From Aeromicrobium yanjiei (lineage in GTDB: Bacteria; Actinomycetota; Actinomycetes; Propionibacteriales; Nocardioidaceae), in the NCBI RefSeq assembly GCF_009649075.1, contig NZ_CP045737.1, forward strand, positions 930,001 to 994,000: a stretch of 64,000 nucleotides of DNA, in the 5' to 3' direction. The notes beneath the pieces were generated by a model, which did not search any database, was not told the DNA's origin, and saw only the letters and a list, made by a program, of their open reading frames with translations. The first letter of the stretch is position 1. Every line of letters begins with the position of its first letter. Both the position numbers and the translations under genes were made by a program. Positions 1-7,227 of this stretch are shown here, piece by piece.

Positions 1-12
1 GGTGTCGCTCAC
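1..12 (-). CDS. Start of a divergent gene, cut by the window edge
   Basis: Only the first four codons (GTG AGC GAC ACC on the minus strand) lie in the window. An AAGGAG Shine-Dalgarno sequence sits at 22-17, four bases before the GTG, which is why I read this as a real start. The gene is divergent from the ArsR-type regulator at 121, so an arsenic-resistance gene (arsenite permease or arsenate reductase) is a reasonable guess, but nothing in these 12 bases identifies it. Confidence 0.45.
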
Positions 13-49
13 TGGTCTCCTTGGTCGTTCGTCCGGGGCTACCGCATTC

Positions 50-103
50 ATCGACTGACGTCGATATAGACACCGTATCAATGCATCGACGCATGTCAAT
101 GCA
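50..103. promoter_or_regulatory. Divergent promoter region with ArsR-type operator candidates
   Basis: The intergenic region holds a perfect dyad ATCGAC-TGAC-GTCGAT at 50-65. Downstream of it the 8-mer TCAATGCA occurs twice (78-85 and 96-103), the first overlapping an ATGC-N6-GCAT dyad at 81-94. Such dyads between a metalloregulator and a divergent gene are the usual place for ArsR binding. The regulator's ATG at 121 has no Shine-Dalgarno sequence, so its mRNA may be leaderless, with CATACT at 109-114 as a possible -10. Confidence 0.5.
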
Positions 104-120
104 GCAGGCATACTGGGGTC

Positions 121-477
121 ATGACGTCCTTGCTGCCCGCGCCTGACACCGGCTCCGACATCTGCTGCGCGCCCATCACCAAGGACGCGATGAGCGAGGA
201 GAATGCGATCCTGCTGGCCGGCAAGTTCAAGGCCATCGGCGATCCGACGCGCCTGCGGCTGCTCTCGCTGATCGCGGCCCACGAAGGCGGCGAGGCGTGC
301 GTCTGCGACCTGAACGAACCGGTCGCGCTCTCGCAGCCGACGGTCTCGCACCACCTCAAGGTGCTCGTCGACGCGGGTCTGCTGACCCGCAGCAAGCGCG
401 GAACCTGGTCGTTCTACGCTCTGGTGCCGGGCGCCCTGGACAGCCTGGCCGCAGTGCTTGACACCCCCGCGTCATAG
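121..477 (+). CDS. arsR: ArsR/SmtB-family metalloregulator, probably arsenic-responsive
   Basis: A 118-residue winged-helix repressor expected to release DNA on binding As(III)/Sb(III). The HTH core is clear at residues about 38-90 (AIGDPTRLRLLSLI, then SQPTVSHHLKVL). Cysteines are C15-C16 near the N-terminus and C60-C62 in a CVCDL motif. CVCDL is the arsenic-binding signature of the E. coli ArsR class, while an N-terminal Cys-Cys pair combined with a third Cys is what I recall for Corynebacterium ArsR, so both site types are represented. It is divergent from a gene cut by the window edge and has dyads in between. Specific metal preference is inferred from the cysteines only. Confidence 0.85.
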   Translation: MTSLLPAPDTGSDICCAPITKDAMSEENAILLAGKFKAIGDPTRLRLLSLIAAHEGGEACVCDLNEPVALSQPTVSHHLKVLVDAGLLTRSKRGTWSFYALVPGALDSLAAVLDTPAS

Positions 478-500
478 ACCACAGGTGTCAGGTCACGGAG

Positions 501-582
501 TGTCGGTGACAGGACTTGAACCTGCACGCTCGAAAGCACAGGAACCTAAATCCTGCGTGTCTACCAGTTCCACCACACCGAC
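501..582 (-). tRNA. tRNA-Leu (anticodon TAG)
   Basis: The minus strand folds as a class II tRNA: acceptor arm GTCGGTG (582-576) pairs with CACCGAC, with A at the discriminator position (501). The anticodon stem CAGGA/TCCTG encloses loop TTTAGGT, giving anticodon TAG for Leu CUA codons. The long variable arm and the TTCAAGT T-loop are intact. CCA is not encoded. Confidence 0.93.
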
Positions 583-606
583 TCGGGATCCAGAATAGGC
601 CCTGCG

Positions 607-1074
607 TCAGGCGCCGAGTCCCAGGTCCTTGCGAAGCTTGGCGACGTGGCCCGTGGCCTTGACGTTGTACTGCGCGAGCGTGATCTTCCCGTCCTCGACC
701 ACGAACGTCGACCGGATGACCCCCTGCACGACCTTGCCGTAGAGCTTCTTCTCCCCGAAGGTGCCCCACTGCGTCAGGACCTGCTTCTCCGGATCCGACA
801 GGAGCTGGATCGTGAGGCCGTCCCGCTCGCGGAACGCCGCGAGCTTCTCGGGCTTGTCGGGGGAGATGCCGAGCACGGTGTAGCCCTCGGCCTGCAGGCG
901 GTCGATCGAGTCGCTGAAGTCACAGGCCTGCTTGGTGCAGCCCGGTGTCATCGCGGCCGGGTAGAAGTAGACGATGACCTTGCCCGTCTGGGCGGACAGG
1001 GTGACAGGCTCTCCGGCGTCGTTGACGAGGGTGAAGTCGGGTGCGGTGTCTCCGGGCTGCAGGCGGGTCGTCAT
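607..1074 (-). CDS. bcp: Peroxiredoxin of the BCP/PrxQ type
   Basis: A 155-residue thiol peroxidase that reduces hydrogen peroxide and organic hydroperoxides. The peroxidatic cysteine is C46 in TPGCTKQAC and the resolving cysteine C51 lies five residues later, the spacing of 2-Cys BCP enzymes; APDFTL near residue 11 is the usual N-terminal signature. I start at the ATG at 1074, where the homologous N-terminus (MTTRLQPGD) begins and an AAGGA sequence lies upstream, rather than at an in-frame codon 14 residues earlier. It is divergent from the DUF3618 gene and close to the 5' end of tRNA-Leu. Confidence 0.93.
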   Translation of the reverse strand: MTTRLQPGDTAPDFTLVNDAGEPVTLSAQTGKVIVYFYPAAMTPGCTKQACDFSDSIDRLQAEGYTVLGISPDKPEKLAAFRERDGLTIQLLSDPEKQVLTQWGTFGEKKLYGKVVQGVIRSTFVVEDGKITLAQYNVKATGHVAKLRKDLGLGA

Positions 1075-1148
1075 AGGTCCTATCCTTGCGTATGTGTGCG
1101 AGCCGACGGCTCGCACGTCCGTAGGTTCCCAAGTGAGCGAGGCACGAC

Positions 1149-1397
1149 GTGGCGAACGCCCAATCCGATGAGCTGGTCGACGAGATCGAGGTCATCCGCG
1201 AGCGTCTGGCGGTCACCGTCGACCAGCTGGTCGACCGGTCCAACCCCAAGAACATCGCCCGCCGCGGGCTGGAGAACCTCAAGGGCCGCTTCATCGACGA
1301 GACCGGCTCACCCCGACTCGAGACGATCATCCCGGTCGTGGGCGGCACGCTCGCGGTCATCGCGGGCATCGTCGTGATCCGCAAGCTGCTGCGCTGA
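1149..1397 (+). CDS. DUF3618 small membrane protein
   Basis: An 82-residue protein with a GTG start. Residues 8-30 carry the DUF3618 pattern (IEVIRERLAVTVDQLVDR), an amphipathic helix; residues about 58-78 form one transmembrane segment ending in a basic tail (IRKLLR). The family is common in actinobacteria and has no established function. It lies two bases before a GroES-like gene and in the same orientation as a FUSC-type gene, so the three may be co-transcribed. Confidence 0.8.
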   Translation: MANAQSDELVDEIEVIRERLAVTVDQLVDRSNPKNIARRGLENLKGRFIDETGSPRLETIIPVVGGTLAVIAGIVVIRKLLR

Positions 1398-1399
1398 CC

Positions 1400-1720
1400 A
1401 TGTCCGGCAGGCTCCCGATCCGCATGCTGGCAGACCGCCTCCTCGTCTCCCTCGACGAGGACAGCGGTGACCGTCGATCGACCGGCGGCATCGTGATCCC
1501 GGCCACCGCCGCACTCGGCAAGCGGCTGTCCTGGGCGCGCGTCGAGGCGATCGGCGCACACGTCCGCTCGGTCGAGGTCGGCGACCGGGTGCTGTTCGAC
1601 CCCGAGGACCGGTCCGAGGTCGAGGTGCGGGGCGAGGACCTCGTCCTCCTGCGCGAGCGCGACCTGCACGCCGTCGCGTCCGAGCGCATCGAGGAAGGCC
1701 AGACGGGCCTCTACCTGTGA
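1400..1720 (+). CDS. GroES-like co-chaperonin fold protein
   Basis: A 106-residue protein of the Cpn10 fold. The N-terminal RMLADRLLVSLDED and the STGGIVIPATA segment match the GroES pattern (a GGI-x-L/I-P mobile-loop region near residues 28-35), and GDRVLFDPED matches the later barrel strand. It diverges from canonical GroES and has no groEL beside it, so it is a second copy rather than the main groES. The C-terminal extension (RIEEGQTGLYL) is not typical. The ATG at 1400 follows the previous stop directly. Whether it still caps a chaperonin cannot be judged here. Confidence 0.8.
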   Translation: MSGRLPIRMLADRLLVSLDEDSGDRRSTGGIVIPATAALGKRLSWARVEAIGAHVRSVEVGDRVLFDPEDRSEVEVRGEDLVLLRERDLHAVASERIEEGQTGLYL

Positions 1721-1736
1721 GCCCGGCTGTGGTGTC

Positions 1737-2858
1737 GTGAGCCCGTCCCGTGACGACGCCCCGCGTCGGCGGATCCGGCTGCCGCACTCGCAGCTGACCT
1801 GGTCGGACCGGCTCCGCATGCTGCGCAAGCGGTGGCGGCTGCTGCTGCGCCTCGGCGGGGCGACCGCGGTCGCGTACTTCGTCTCGACGCACCTGCTGGG
1901 GCACTCACAGGCGTTCTTCGCACCGATCTCGGCGGTCATCGTCATCATCGCCGGCGCCGGCCTGCGGGCTCGTACGCTCTTCGAGCTCGTGCTCGGGGTG
2001 GCGCTCGGCGTGCTGGTGGGCGAGCTCCTGATCCTTCTCATCGGGCGCGGGACGTGGCAGATCGCGCTCGTCGTCGTGCTCACCATCGTGGTGTGCACGC
2101 TGCTGGGCATCAAGGGTCTCGCGATGACACAGGCGGCCAACTCCTCGGTCCTGCTGGCTGCCGTGCTGCCGGGCGTGAACGCCGGCAACCCCGCCGTCAC
2201 CCGCTTCCTCGATGCGCTGATCGGTGGGTGCGCCGGCCTCGCGATGATCCTGCTGGTGCCGCGCAATGCCGTGCGCGACATCGACATCGAGGTGCAGTCG
2301 CTGCTCAAGCGGCTCGCCGGCGTGCTGGGCCTCATCGCCGAGGCGATGCGCCTGCAGGACACCGACGTGGCCGAGCGGGCGCTGGACGAGGCCCGGGCGA
2401 TGCAGCCGGGCCTGCAGGCGCTCGAGAGCACGGCGGCCAGCGTCTCGGAGATCACCCGGATGTCACCGATGCGGTGGAAGCAGCGCGAGCACGTGGGCAT
2501 GTACGTCGGGGCGATCCGCGACTTCGACAACGCGATCCGCGACGCCCGGGTGCTGGCACGGCGCACCGCGGCGATGCTGCGGCACCACGAGCAGGCGCCG
2601 GCAGGGATGGATCTGGCGGCGAAGTCGCTGGCGCGGGCCGTCGAGATCTTCGCGGACGACCTGTCCGAGCGCGACGACTTCGAGGAGGCGCGGCGCGAGC
2701 TGGTCGACGCGGCCCGGATCGCCGTCACGGCTCTGCCCGGTGCGATGACGATGAACACGGCCGCGATCGCGGCACAGGTGCGGTCGCTCGCGGCCGACCT
2801 GTTGTATGCGAGCGGCTCGACCCGCGACGAGATCGACGAGCGGCTGGACTTCGACTGA
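1737..2858 (+). CDS. FUSC-family membrane protein (aromatic-acid-exporter-like)
   Basis: A 373-residue protein. The N-terminal half (about residues 35-185) is a bundle of hydrophobic segments ([38 protein letters not shown], then [16 protein letters not shown]) with the FAPISA sequence typical of FUSC/YccS-like proteins. The C-terminal half is a charged helical cytoplasmic domain. Members are proposed efflux components for aromatic acids. The GTG start at 1737 follows the GroES-like stop by 16 bases. Substrate is unknown. Confidence 0.78.
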   Translation: MSPSRDDAPRRRIRLPHSQLTWSDRLRMLRKRWRLLLRLGGATAVAYFVSTHLLGHSQAFFAPISAVIVIIAGAGLRARTLFELVLGVALGVLVGELLILLIGRGTWQIALVVVLTIVVCTLLGIKGLAMTQAANSSVLLAAVLPGVNAGNPAVTRFLDALIGGCAGLAMILLVPRNAVRDIDIEVQSLLKRLAGVLGLIAEAMRLQDTDVAERALDEARAMQPGLQALESTAASVSEITRMSPMRWKQREHVGMYVGAIRDFDNAIRDARVLARRTAAMLRHHEQAPAGMDLAAKSLARAVEIFADDLSERDDFEEARRELVDAARIAVTALPGAMTMNTAAIAAQVRSLAADLLYASGSTRDEIDERLDFD

Positions 2859-2940
2859 GCCTTCGGGGTGCGCAAAAGGTTTCGGCCTGACGTGGCGCCG
2901 TGTTGGTCCCACGTTCACCCGGGTCCGGTGGGCTCGGCAC

Positions 2941-4359
2941 ATGAACTCATCCACGGGAAAGACCAGCAGGCGCACCGTCGTCAGCCTCGCAGTGGCGGCA
3001 GTCGTCGTCGGCGCGGGGACGGCCGGCGCCATCGGGGCGGGCCAGGATCTCTCGAAGCACGGGGGAGCAGCTCGCCTGTCGGGCGATCAGACCAAGCAGG
3101 TCAGGCAGGCCGTCGAGGGCGGCCGTGCAGACAACGTCATCCTCCTCATCGGCGACGGCATGGGCGACTCCGAGATCACCTCCGCGCGCGACTACGAGCA
3201 CGGCGCCGGAGGGCGCTTCCCCGGCATCGACGCACTGCCGCTGACGGGTCAGTACACGACGTACTCGCTGACCAAGGACGGCAGGACCGACTACGTGCCG
3301 GACTCCGCCGCGACGGGCAGCGCCTGGGCGACGGGCACCAAGACGTACGACAACGCGATCTCGGTCGACATCCGGGGCAAGGCGCAGCCCACGCTGCTCG
3401 AGCTCGCCAAGAGGCGCGGCCTGAAGACCGGCAACGTGAGCACCGCCGAGCTCCAGGACGCGACGCCCGCGGTGCAGGTCGCGCACATCTCGGCCCGCTC
3501 CTGCTACGGCCCGGTCAAGACGTCGACGACGTGCCCCGAGGCCGCACGCGAGAACGGTGGCCGGGGCTCGATCTCCGAGCAGCTGCTGGACACCCGCCCC
3601 GACGTGAGCCTGGGTGGCGGCGCGGCGACGTTCGCCGAGAAGGCCAAAGCCGGCACGTTCAAGGACCTGTCCCTGCTCGACCAGGCCGAGCGGCGCGGCT
3701 ACCAGCTGCCCACGGATCTCAGCTCGCTGGACAAGATCACCAGGGCCGACCAGAAGCAGCCGGTGCTCGGACTGTTCGCCCCGGGCAACTTCCCGGTGCG
3801 CTGGACGGGGCCTGCGGCGACGTCCGACGGTGGCAAGAAGGCGCCGGCCCGCTGCACGGCCAACCCGGCGCGCACGTCCTCGTTGCCCTCCCTCGCGGCG
3901 ATGACCAAGAAGTCGATCCGGCTGCTCGACACCCGCGGGTCGAAGGGATTCTTCCTGCAGGTCGAGGGGGCGAGCATCGACAAGCAGGATCACGCGGCCG
4001 ATGCGTGTGGCCAGATCGGCGAGACGGTCGACCTGGACGAGGCCGTCAAGGTCGCGCTGGACTTCGCCAAGAAGGACGGACACACCACGGTCATCGTGAC
4101 CGCGGACCACGCCCACACCAGCCAGATCGTCGAGGCCGGCAGCACGACCCCCGGTCTCACGACGAACCTGCTGACCAACGAGGGCAGCCCGCTGACGATC
4201 AACTACGGCACGTCCGCCGCGGGTGGCTCGCAGCAGCACACGGGCAGCCAGCTGCGGATCGCCGCGTACGGACCGCAGGCGGCGAACGTGGTCGGGCTGA
4301 CCGACCAGACCGACCTGTTCTTCACGATCTCGCGAGCACTCGCGCTCACGAAGCGGTAG
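2941..4359 (+). CDS. phoA: Secreted alkaline phosphatase, PhoA family
   Basis: A 472-residue phosphomonoesterase acting outside the membrane. The signal region has basic SRR at 9-11 and a hydrophobic stretch to about residue 33. Metal and catalytic motifs are visible: [13 protein letters not shown] (Asp72), [12 protein letters not shown] with the nucleophile Ser122, [12 protein letters not shown], the TADHAHTSQ pair of His ligands, and a late QQHTGSQ. These match E. coli PhoA-type enzymes binding two Zn and one Mg. I start at the ATG at 2941, where the signal peptide begins, not at upstream in-frame codons. A strong hairpin follows the stop. No Pho box was identified. Confidence 0.92.
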   Translation: MNSSTGKTSRRTVVSLAVAAVVVGAGTAGAIGAGQDLSKHGGAARLSGDQTKQVRQAVEGGRADNVILLIGDGMGDSEITSARDYEHGAGGRFPGIDALPLTGQYTTYSLTKDGRTDYVPDSAATGSAWATGTKTYDNAISVDIRGKAQPTLLELAKRRGLKTGNVSTAELQDATPAVQVAHISARSCYGPVKTSTTCPEAARENGGRGSISEQLLDTRPDVSLGGGAATFAEKAKAGTFKDLSLLDQAERRGYQLPTDLSSLDKITRADQKQPVLGLFAPGNFPVRWTGPAATSDGGKKAPARCTANPARTSSLPSLAAMTKKSIRLLDTRGSKGFFLQVEGASIDKQDHAADACGQIGETVDLDEAVKVALDFAKKDGHTTVIVTADHAHTSQIVEAGSTTPGLTTNLLTNEGSPLTINYGTSAAGGSQQHTGSQLRIAAYGPQAANVVGLTDQTDLFFTISRALALTKR

Positions 4360-4374
4360 GGCCACACCATGACG

Positions 4375-4407
4375 GCCGGCCGTCGGGACACGCTCCCGGC
4401 GGCCGGC
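4375..4407 (+). terminator. GC-rich hairpin after phoA
   Basis: Arms GCCGGCCGTCGGGA (4375-4388) and TCCCGGCGGCCGGC (4394-4407) pair over 14 positions with one G-U, closing a five-base loop CACGC. There is no T-tract. Hairpins of this kind are common 3' ends in high-GC actinobacteria. Confidence 0.65.
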
Positions 4408-4420
4408 TCCGACTGTGTGG

Positions 4421-4449
4421 TGGACATCACATCCGACGTGCGCTACCGT
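4421..4449 (+). promoter_or_regulatory. Promoter of the leader-ORF/attenuator transcript
   Basis: TGGACA at 4421-4426 and TACCGT at 4444-4449 are separated by exactly 17 bases, a good match to an actinobacterial housekeeping promoter. A transcript beginning near 4456 would carry the leader ORF at 4513 and the terminator at 4632-4665 in its 5' region. Confidence 0.6.
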
Positions 4450-4512
4450 CTTTCGGTGGCTTCGGACGGAGCCCGCCACAACGCACCAGACCAGTACAGA
4501 GGAGGTGGACCC

Positions 4513-4608
4513 ATGAAGGACATCATCACGACACCCCACGGACGCAACGTCCGTCGCGTCGTCGCGTTTTTCGCCGGATCCGCCTCCGAAGCAGTGCACC
4601 TGACGTAG
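4513..4608 (+). CDS. Leader peptide ORF (31 residues) upstream of an intrinsic terminator
   Basis: A 31-codon ORF preceded by AGAGGAGGTG (4498-4507), almost a full complement of the 16S 3' end, at ideal spacing. The peptide starts MKDIITTPHGRN, has a basic RNVRRVV core, then FFAGSASEAVHLT. No family is recognisable. It lies between a good promoter and a U-tract terminator, and its last codons include CCGAAGC (4586-4592), complementary to GCTTCGG (4634-4640) in the terminator's 5' arm. This geometry suggests a translated leader controlling read-through into the gene at 4716; it could alternatively be a small functional protein. Confidence 0.65.
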   Translation: MKDIITTPHGRNVRRVVAFFAGSASEAVHLT

Positions 4609-4631
4609 CCCACACCTGTGTCGGCTGCTTG

Positions 4632-4665
4632 CCGCTTCGGATCTTCGATCCGGGGCGGTTTTTTT
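4632..4665 (+). terminator. Intrinsic terminator/attenuator between leader ORF and next gene
   Basis: CCGCTTCGGATC (4632-4643) pairs with GATCCGGGGCGG (4647-4658) over 12 positions including two U-G pairs, closing a UUC loop, and is followed by seven T residues (4659-4665). A clean U-tract terminator is unusual in this GC-rich window. Its position inside the probable 5' leader of the 4716 gene, rather than after a long gene, argues for attenuation. Confidence 0.85.
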
Positions 4666-4715
4666 GTTGTCCGCCCACGACCCACCCGCCCGAATCACCA
4701 GAAAGGAGGCGCGCC

Positions 4716-4979
4716 ATGACCACGCCGATCGACATCCGACGCATGCCCGCACACACCACCACCCCGACCTCTTCCACCCCGAAGGCCGGATCAGCAGGAG
4801 AGGGGGTGAACGCAGTGGCACTCTTCGAGTCCCGTCGGGTCCGCGGTCCGCGCGCCTGGGACGAGTTGTCCGAGATCGATCGTCAAGTGCTCCTGGAAGA
4901 AGTGCGTCAGCGTCGCAAGTACCAGGCGCTGAAGACGCAGATCTACTCCGAGCTCTACGGCATACGCGCCAACAAGTAG
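4716..4979 (+). CDS. Small basic protein of unknown function downstream of an attenuator
   Basis: An 87-residue protein I do not recognise. The ATG follows AAAGGAGG (4702-4709). The first 30 residues are Thr/Ser/Pro-rich and look disordered; residues about 37-87 form a charged helical region (ESRRVRGPRAWDELSEIDRQVLLEEVRQRRKYQ split by short turns) ending ELYGIRANK. It has no cysteine, so it is not a WhiB protein even though whiB7 genes have a comparable leader. An in-frame GTG at 4806, also with a purine-rich stretch before it, would remove the disordered part. A convergent strong hairpin at 4991-5025 ends the unit. Confidence 0.7.
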   Translation: MTTPIDIRRMPAHTTTPTSSTPKAGSAGEGVNAVALFESRRVRGPRAWDELSEIDRQVLLEEVRQRRKYQALKTQIYSELYGIRANK

Positions 4980-4990
4980 GGCACGATCCC

Positions 4991-5025
4991 CTCGCTGGGG
5001 AGGGGCCGGACCCCTCCTCAGCGAG
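4991..5025. terminator. Bidirectional hairpin between convergent genes
   Basis: CTCGCTGGGGAGGGG (4991-5005) pairs with CCCCTCCTCAGCGAG (5011-5025), 15 positions with one G-U, loop CCGGA. It follows the small gene ending at 4979 and overlaps the last codons of the convergent aldolase gene that stops at 5018. Confidence 0.7.
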
Positions 5026-5893
5026 AGGCGATCGCCTCGGCGAAGGCCAGGATGCGCTGGGCGTCGCGGACGTGCAGCTCCTCGACCATCCGGCCGTTGA
5101 AGGTCACGACGCCCTGACCGGCCGCCTTGGCCTCGTCGAAGGTCGAGATCATCTCGCGTGCGTGCCCGATGTCCTCCTCCGAGGGAGCGAACGCGACGTT
5201 GGCCGGCTCGACCTGGCTGGGATGGATCAACGTCTTGCCGTCGAAGCCCATCTCCCGGCCCTGGCGCGCCTCGGCCTCGAAGGCCTCGAGGTCCTTCACG
5301 TCGTTGAAGACGCCGTCGATGATCACCTTGCCCGCGGCGCGGGCGGCCAGCAGCGACAGCGAGAGGGCGGTGAGCACGAGCGGGTTGCGACCCGGCACGT
5401 GCAGGCCGTACGTCTCGTTGACCACGTCGTTGGTGCCCATCACCAGCACGGTCAGACGCTCGTGCGCGGCGCAGATCTCCTCGGCGTGCAACAGCCCGAC
5501 CGGGGTCTCGATCATGGCCCAGAGCTTGGTCTTCTCCGGTGCGCCGGCCCGCTCGAGGGCGGCCACGAGCTCGATGACCTCGTGCGCCGAGTTGACCTTG
5601 GGCACCAGCACCGCATCGGGGCCGGCTGCGGCCGCCGCCGCGATGTCGTCCGCGTGCCACTGCGTGCCGATCCCGTTGACGCGGATCGCGAGCTCGCGGT
5701 GACCGTACTCGCCGGACTGCACCGCCGCACAGACCCGCTCGCGGGCCTCGACCTTGGCGTCGGGGGAGACGGCGTCCTCGAGGTCGAGGATGAGGGCGTC
5801 CGCGTCGATGCCCTTGGCCTTCTCGAGCGCGCGCTCGTTGGCGCCCGGCATGTAGAGGACGGAACGTCGGGGGCGCAGGGTCGTGCTGGTCAT
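5018..5893 (-). CDS. CitE-like HpcH/HpaI lyase or (3S)-malyl-CoA thioesterase-like protein
   Basis: A 291-residue TIM-barrel enzyme of the citrate lyase beta-subunit superfamily. Visible motifs are RSVLYMPGANERALEKA at the N-terminus, LILDLEDAVSPD (Mg/carboxylate ligand), IRVNG, VLVPKV, AMIETPVGLLHA (catalytic/metal Glu) and GKTLIHPSQVEPAN. Such proteins cleave malyl-CoA or beta-methylmalyl-CoA type esters, or hydrolyse malyl-CoA. It lies eight bases after a longer malyl-CoA-lyase-like gene on the same strand, so the two probably act on the same CoA ester. Exact substrate is not determined. Confidence 0.82.
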   Translation of the reverse strand: MTSTTLRPRRSVLYMPGANERALEKAKGIDADALILDLEDAVSPDAKVEARERVCAAVQSGEYGHRELAIRVNGIGTQWHADDIAAAAAAGPDAVLVPKVNSAHEVIELVAALERAGAPEKTKLWAMIETPVGLLHAEEICAAHERLTVLVMGTNDVVNETYGLHVPGRNPLVLTALSLSLLAARAAGKVIIDGVFNDVKDLEAFEAEARQGREMGFDGKTLIHPSQVEPANVAFAPSEEDIGHAREMISTFDEAKAAGQGVVTFNGRMVEELHVRDAQRILAFAEAIASR

Positions 5894-5902
5894 GGGATCT
5901 CC

Positions 5903-6961
5903 TCAGAGGTCGTAGGCGGCGGCGAGCTCGGGGTCGCGCTCGGCGAGCGCCTTGGCGAGGTCGAGCATGACCAGGCACTGCTTGCAGGACGCGTCGTCCT
6001 CCATCTTGCCGTTGATCATGACGGCGCCGGAGCCGTCACCCATCGCCTCGACGACCTCCTTGGCGTGCGCGACGTCGGCCGGGTCGGGGGAGAAGACCCG
6101 CTTGGCGATGTCGATCTGCACGGGGTGCAGGCTCCACGCGCCGACGCAGCCGAGCAGGAACGCGTTGCGGAACTGGTCCTCGCACGCGACGACGTCCTTG
6201 ATGTCGCCGAACGGGCCGTAGAAGGGCAGCACGTCGTTGGCGGCGCACGCGTCGACCATGCGAGCGATCGTGTAGTGCCACAGATCCTGCTGGTACGTCG
6301 TGCGGCCTTGCGTGAGGTCCTCGCCGGTGGGGTCCTGGCGCACCAGGTAGCCCGGGTGGCCGCCGCCGACGCGGGTCGTCTTCATCCGCCGGCTGGCGGC
6401 GAGATCGGCCGGTCCGAGCGAGATGCCCTGCATGCGGGGGCTGGCGGCGGCGATCTCCTCGACGTTCGTCATGCCCTCGGCGGTCTCGAGGATCGCGTGG
6501 ACGAGGATCGGCCGGGCGAGGCCGGCGCGTGCCTCGAGCTGCGCGAGCAGGCGGTCGACGTAGTGGATGTCCTGGGCGCCCTCGACCTTGGGCACCATGA
6601 CGACGTCGAGCTTGTCGCCGATCTCGGTCACCAGCGTGATCAGGTCGTCGAGGGCCCACGGGGAGTCGAGGCTGTTGATGCGCGTCCAGAGCTGTGTCTG
6701 GCCGAAGTCGGTCTGCTTGGCGATGTCGACCAGGCCCTGGCGGGCGGCTTCCTTGTTCTCGGTCTTGATCGCGTCCTCGAGGTTGCCGAGGATGATGTCG
6801 ACCTTGGGTGCGATGTCGGGCACCTTGGCGGCCATCTTGGGGTTGCTGGGGTCGAAGAAGTGGATCATCCGGCTCGGCCGGAACGGGATGTCCGCGACCG
6901 GTGCGGGCGCACCCACGGCGAGGGGACGGAGGAAAGCTCGGGGATTGCGCACGCGGCTCAC
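5903..6961 (-). CDS. Malyl-CoA/beta-methylmalyl-CoA lyase-like aldolase
   Basis: A 352-residue HpcH/HpaI-family protein. Motifs: [31 protein letters not shown] (acidic metal site), [43 protein letters not shown] and [17 protein letters not shown]. The length and these motifs resemble L-malyl-CoA/beta-methylmalyl-CoA lyases rather than short CitE proteins. With its neighbour at 5018 it would form a lyase/thioesterase pair of the kind used in glyoxylate or ethylmalonyl-CoA metabolism. The GTG at 6961 has only a weak AAGAGAA upstream; a second GTG lies three codons in. No other pathway genes are adjacent. Confidence 0.82.
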   Translation of the reverse strand: MSRVRNPRAFLRPLAVGAPAPVADIPFRPSRMIHFFDPSNPKMAAKVPDIAPKVDIILGNLEDAIKTENKEAARQGLVDIAKQTDFGQTQLWTRINSLDSPWALDDLITLVTEIGDKLDVVMVPKVEGAQDIHYVDRLLAQLEARAGLARPILVHAILETAEGMTNVEEIAAASPRMQGISLGPADLAASRRMKTTRVGGGHPGYLVRQDPTGEDLTQGRTTYQQDLWHYTIARMVDACAANDVLPFYGPFGDIKDVVACEDQFRNAFLLGCVGAWSLHPVQIDIAKRVFSPDPADVAHAKEVVEAMGDGSGAVMINGKMEDDASCKQCLVMLDLAKALAERDPELAAAYDL

Positions 6962-7170
6962 TTCTCTTGATCGACGGAGTCTGCGGGAGACAAACTATCG
7001 GCCAGTATCTCCACCGCGATCCGGCCACGGATAGGGCGGGGGTCACACTCCCCGGACGCCCCGGCGGCCCGCCGTACCGCTGGCCGCGGTTTCCCAGGAG
7101 GACCCCGAAACCTGACACGGCACCCCGGTCGTACCAAGGGTGACGCGTCAGGAACCGGGGTGAGGCACCG

Positions 7171-7198
7171 CGGATTCCCAGGTTCTCCTGGGAATCTG
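7171..7198. promoter_or_regulatory. Inverted repeat upstream of kdpD
   Basis: CGGATTCCCAGG (7171-7182) and CCTGGGAATCTG (7187-7198) form a 12-bp dyad with one mismatch around TTCT. It lies about 30 bases before the first possible kdpD start and is the strongest structure in the 266-base gap between the divergent aldolase and kdpD. A ten-base palindrome TGACGCGTCA lies at 7141-7150. Whether it is an operator (possibly for KdpE) or a hairpin in RNA is open. Confidence 0.4.
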
Positions 7199-7227
7199 CG
7201 GCGGCGGGCGGGCCCGACCGCCGCGGC

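Noticed and set aside
920..2875. A 651-codon minus-strand frame
   Set aside because: It runs antisense to the GroES-like and FUSC genes, which have clear family motifs; the antisense translation is Ser/Arg-rich and featureless.
4716..4979. WhiB7-type regulator behind the attenuator
   Set aside because: The protein has no cysteine and therefore no iron-sulfur cluster site, and no AT-hook-like C-terminus; only the leader layout is similar.
4664..6970. A 768-codon plus-strand frame
   Set aside because: It is a shadow of the two minus-strand aldolase genes, which carry intact catalytic motifs.
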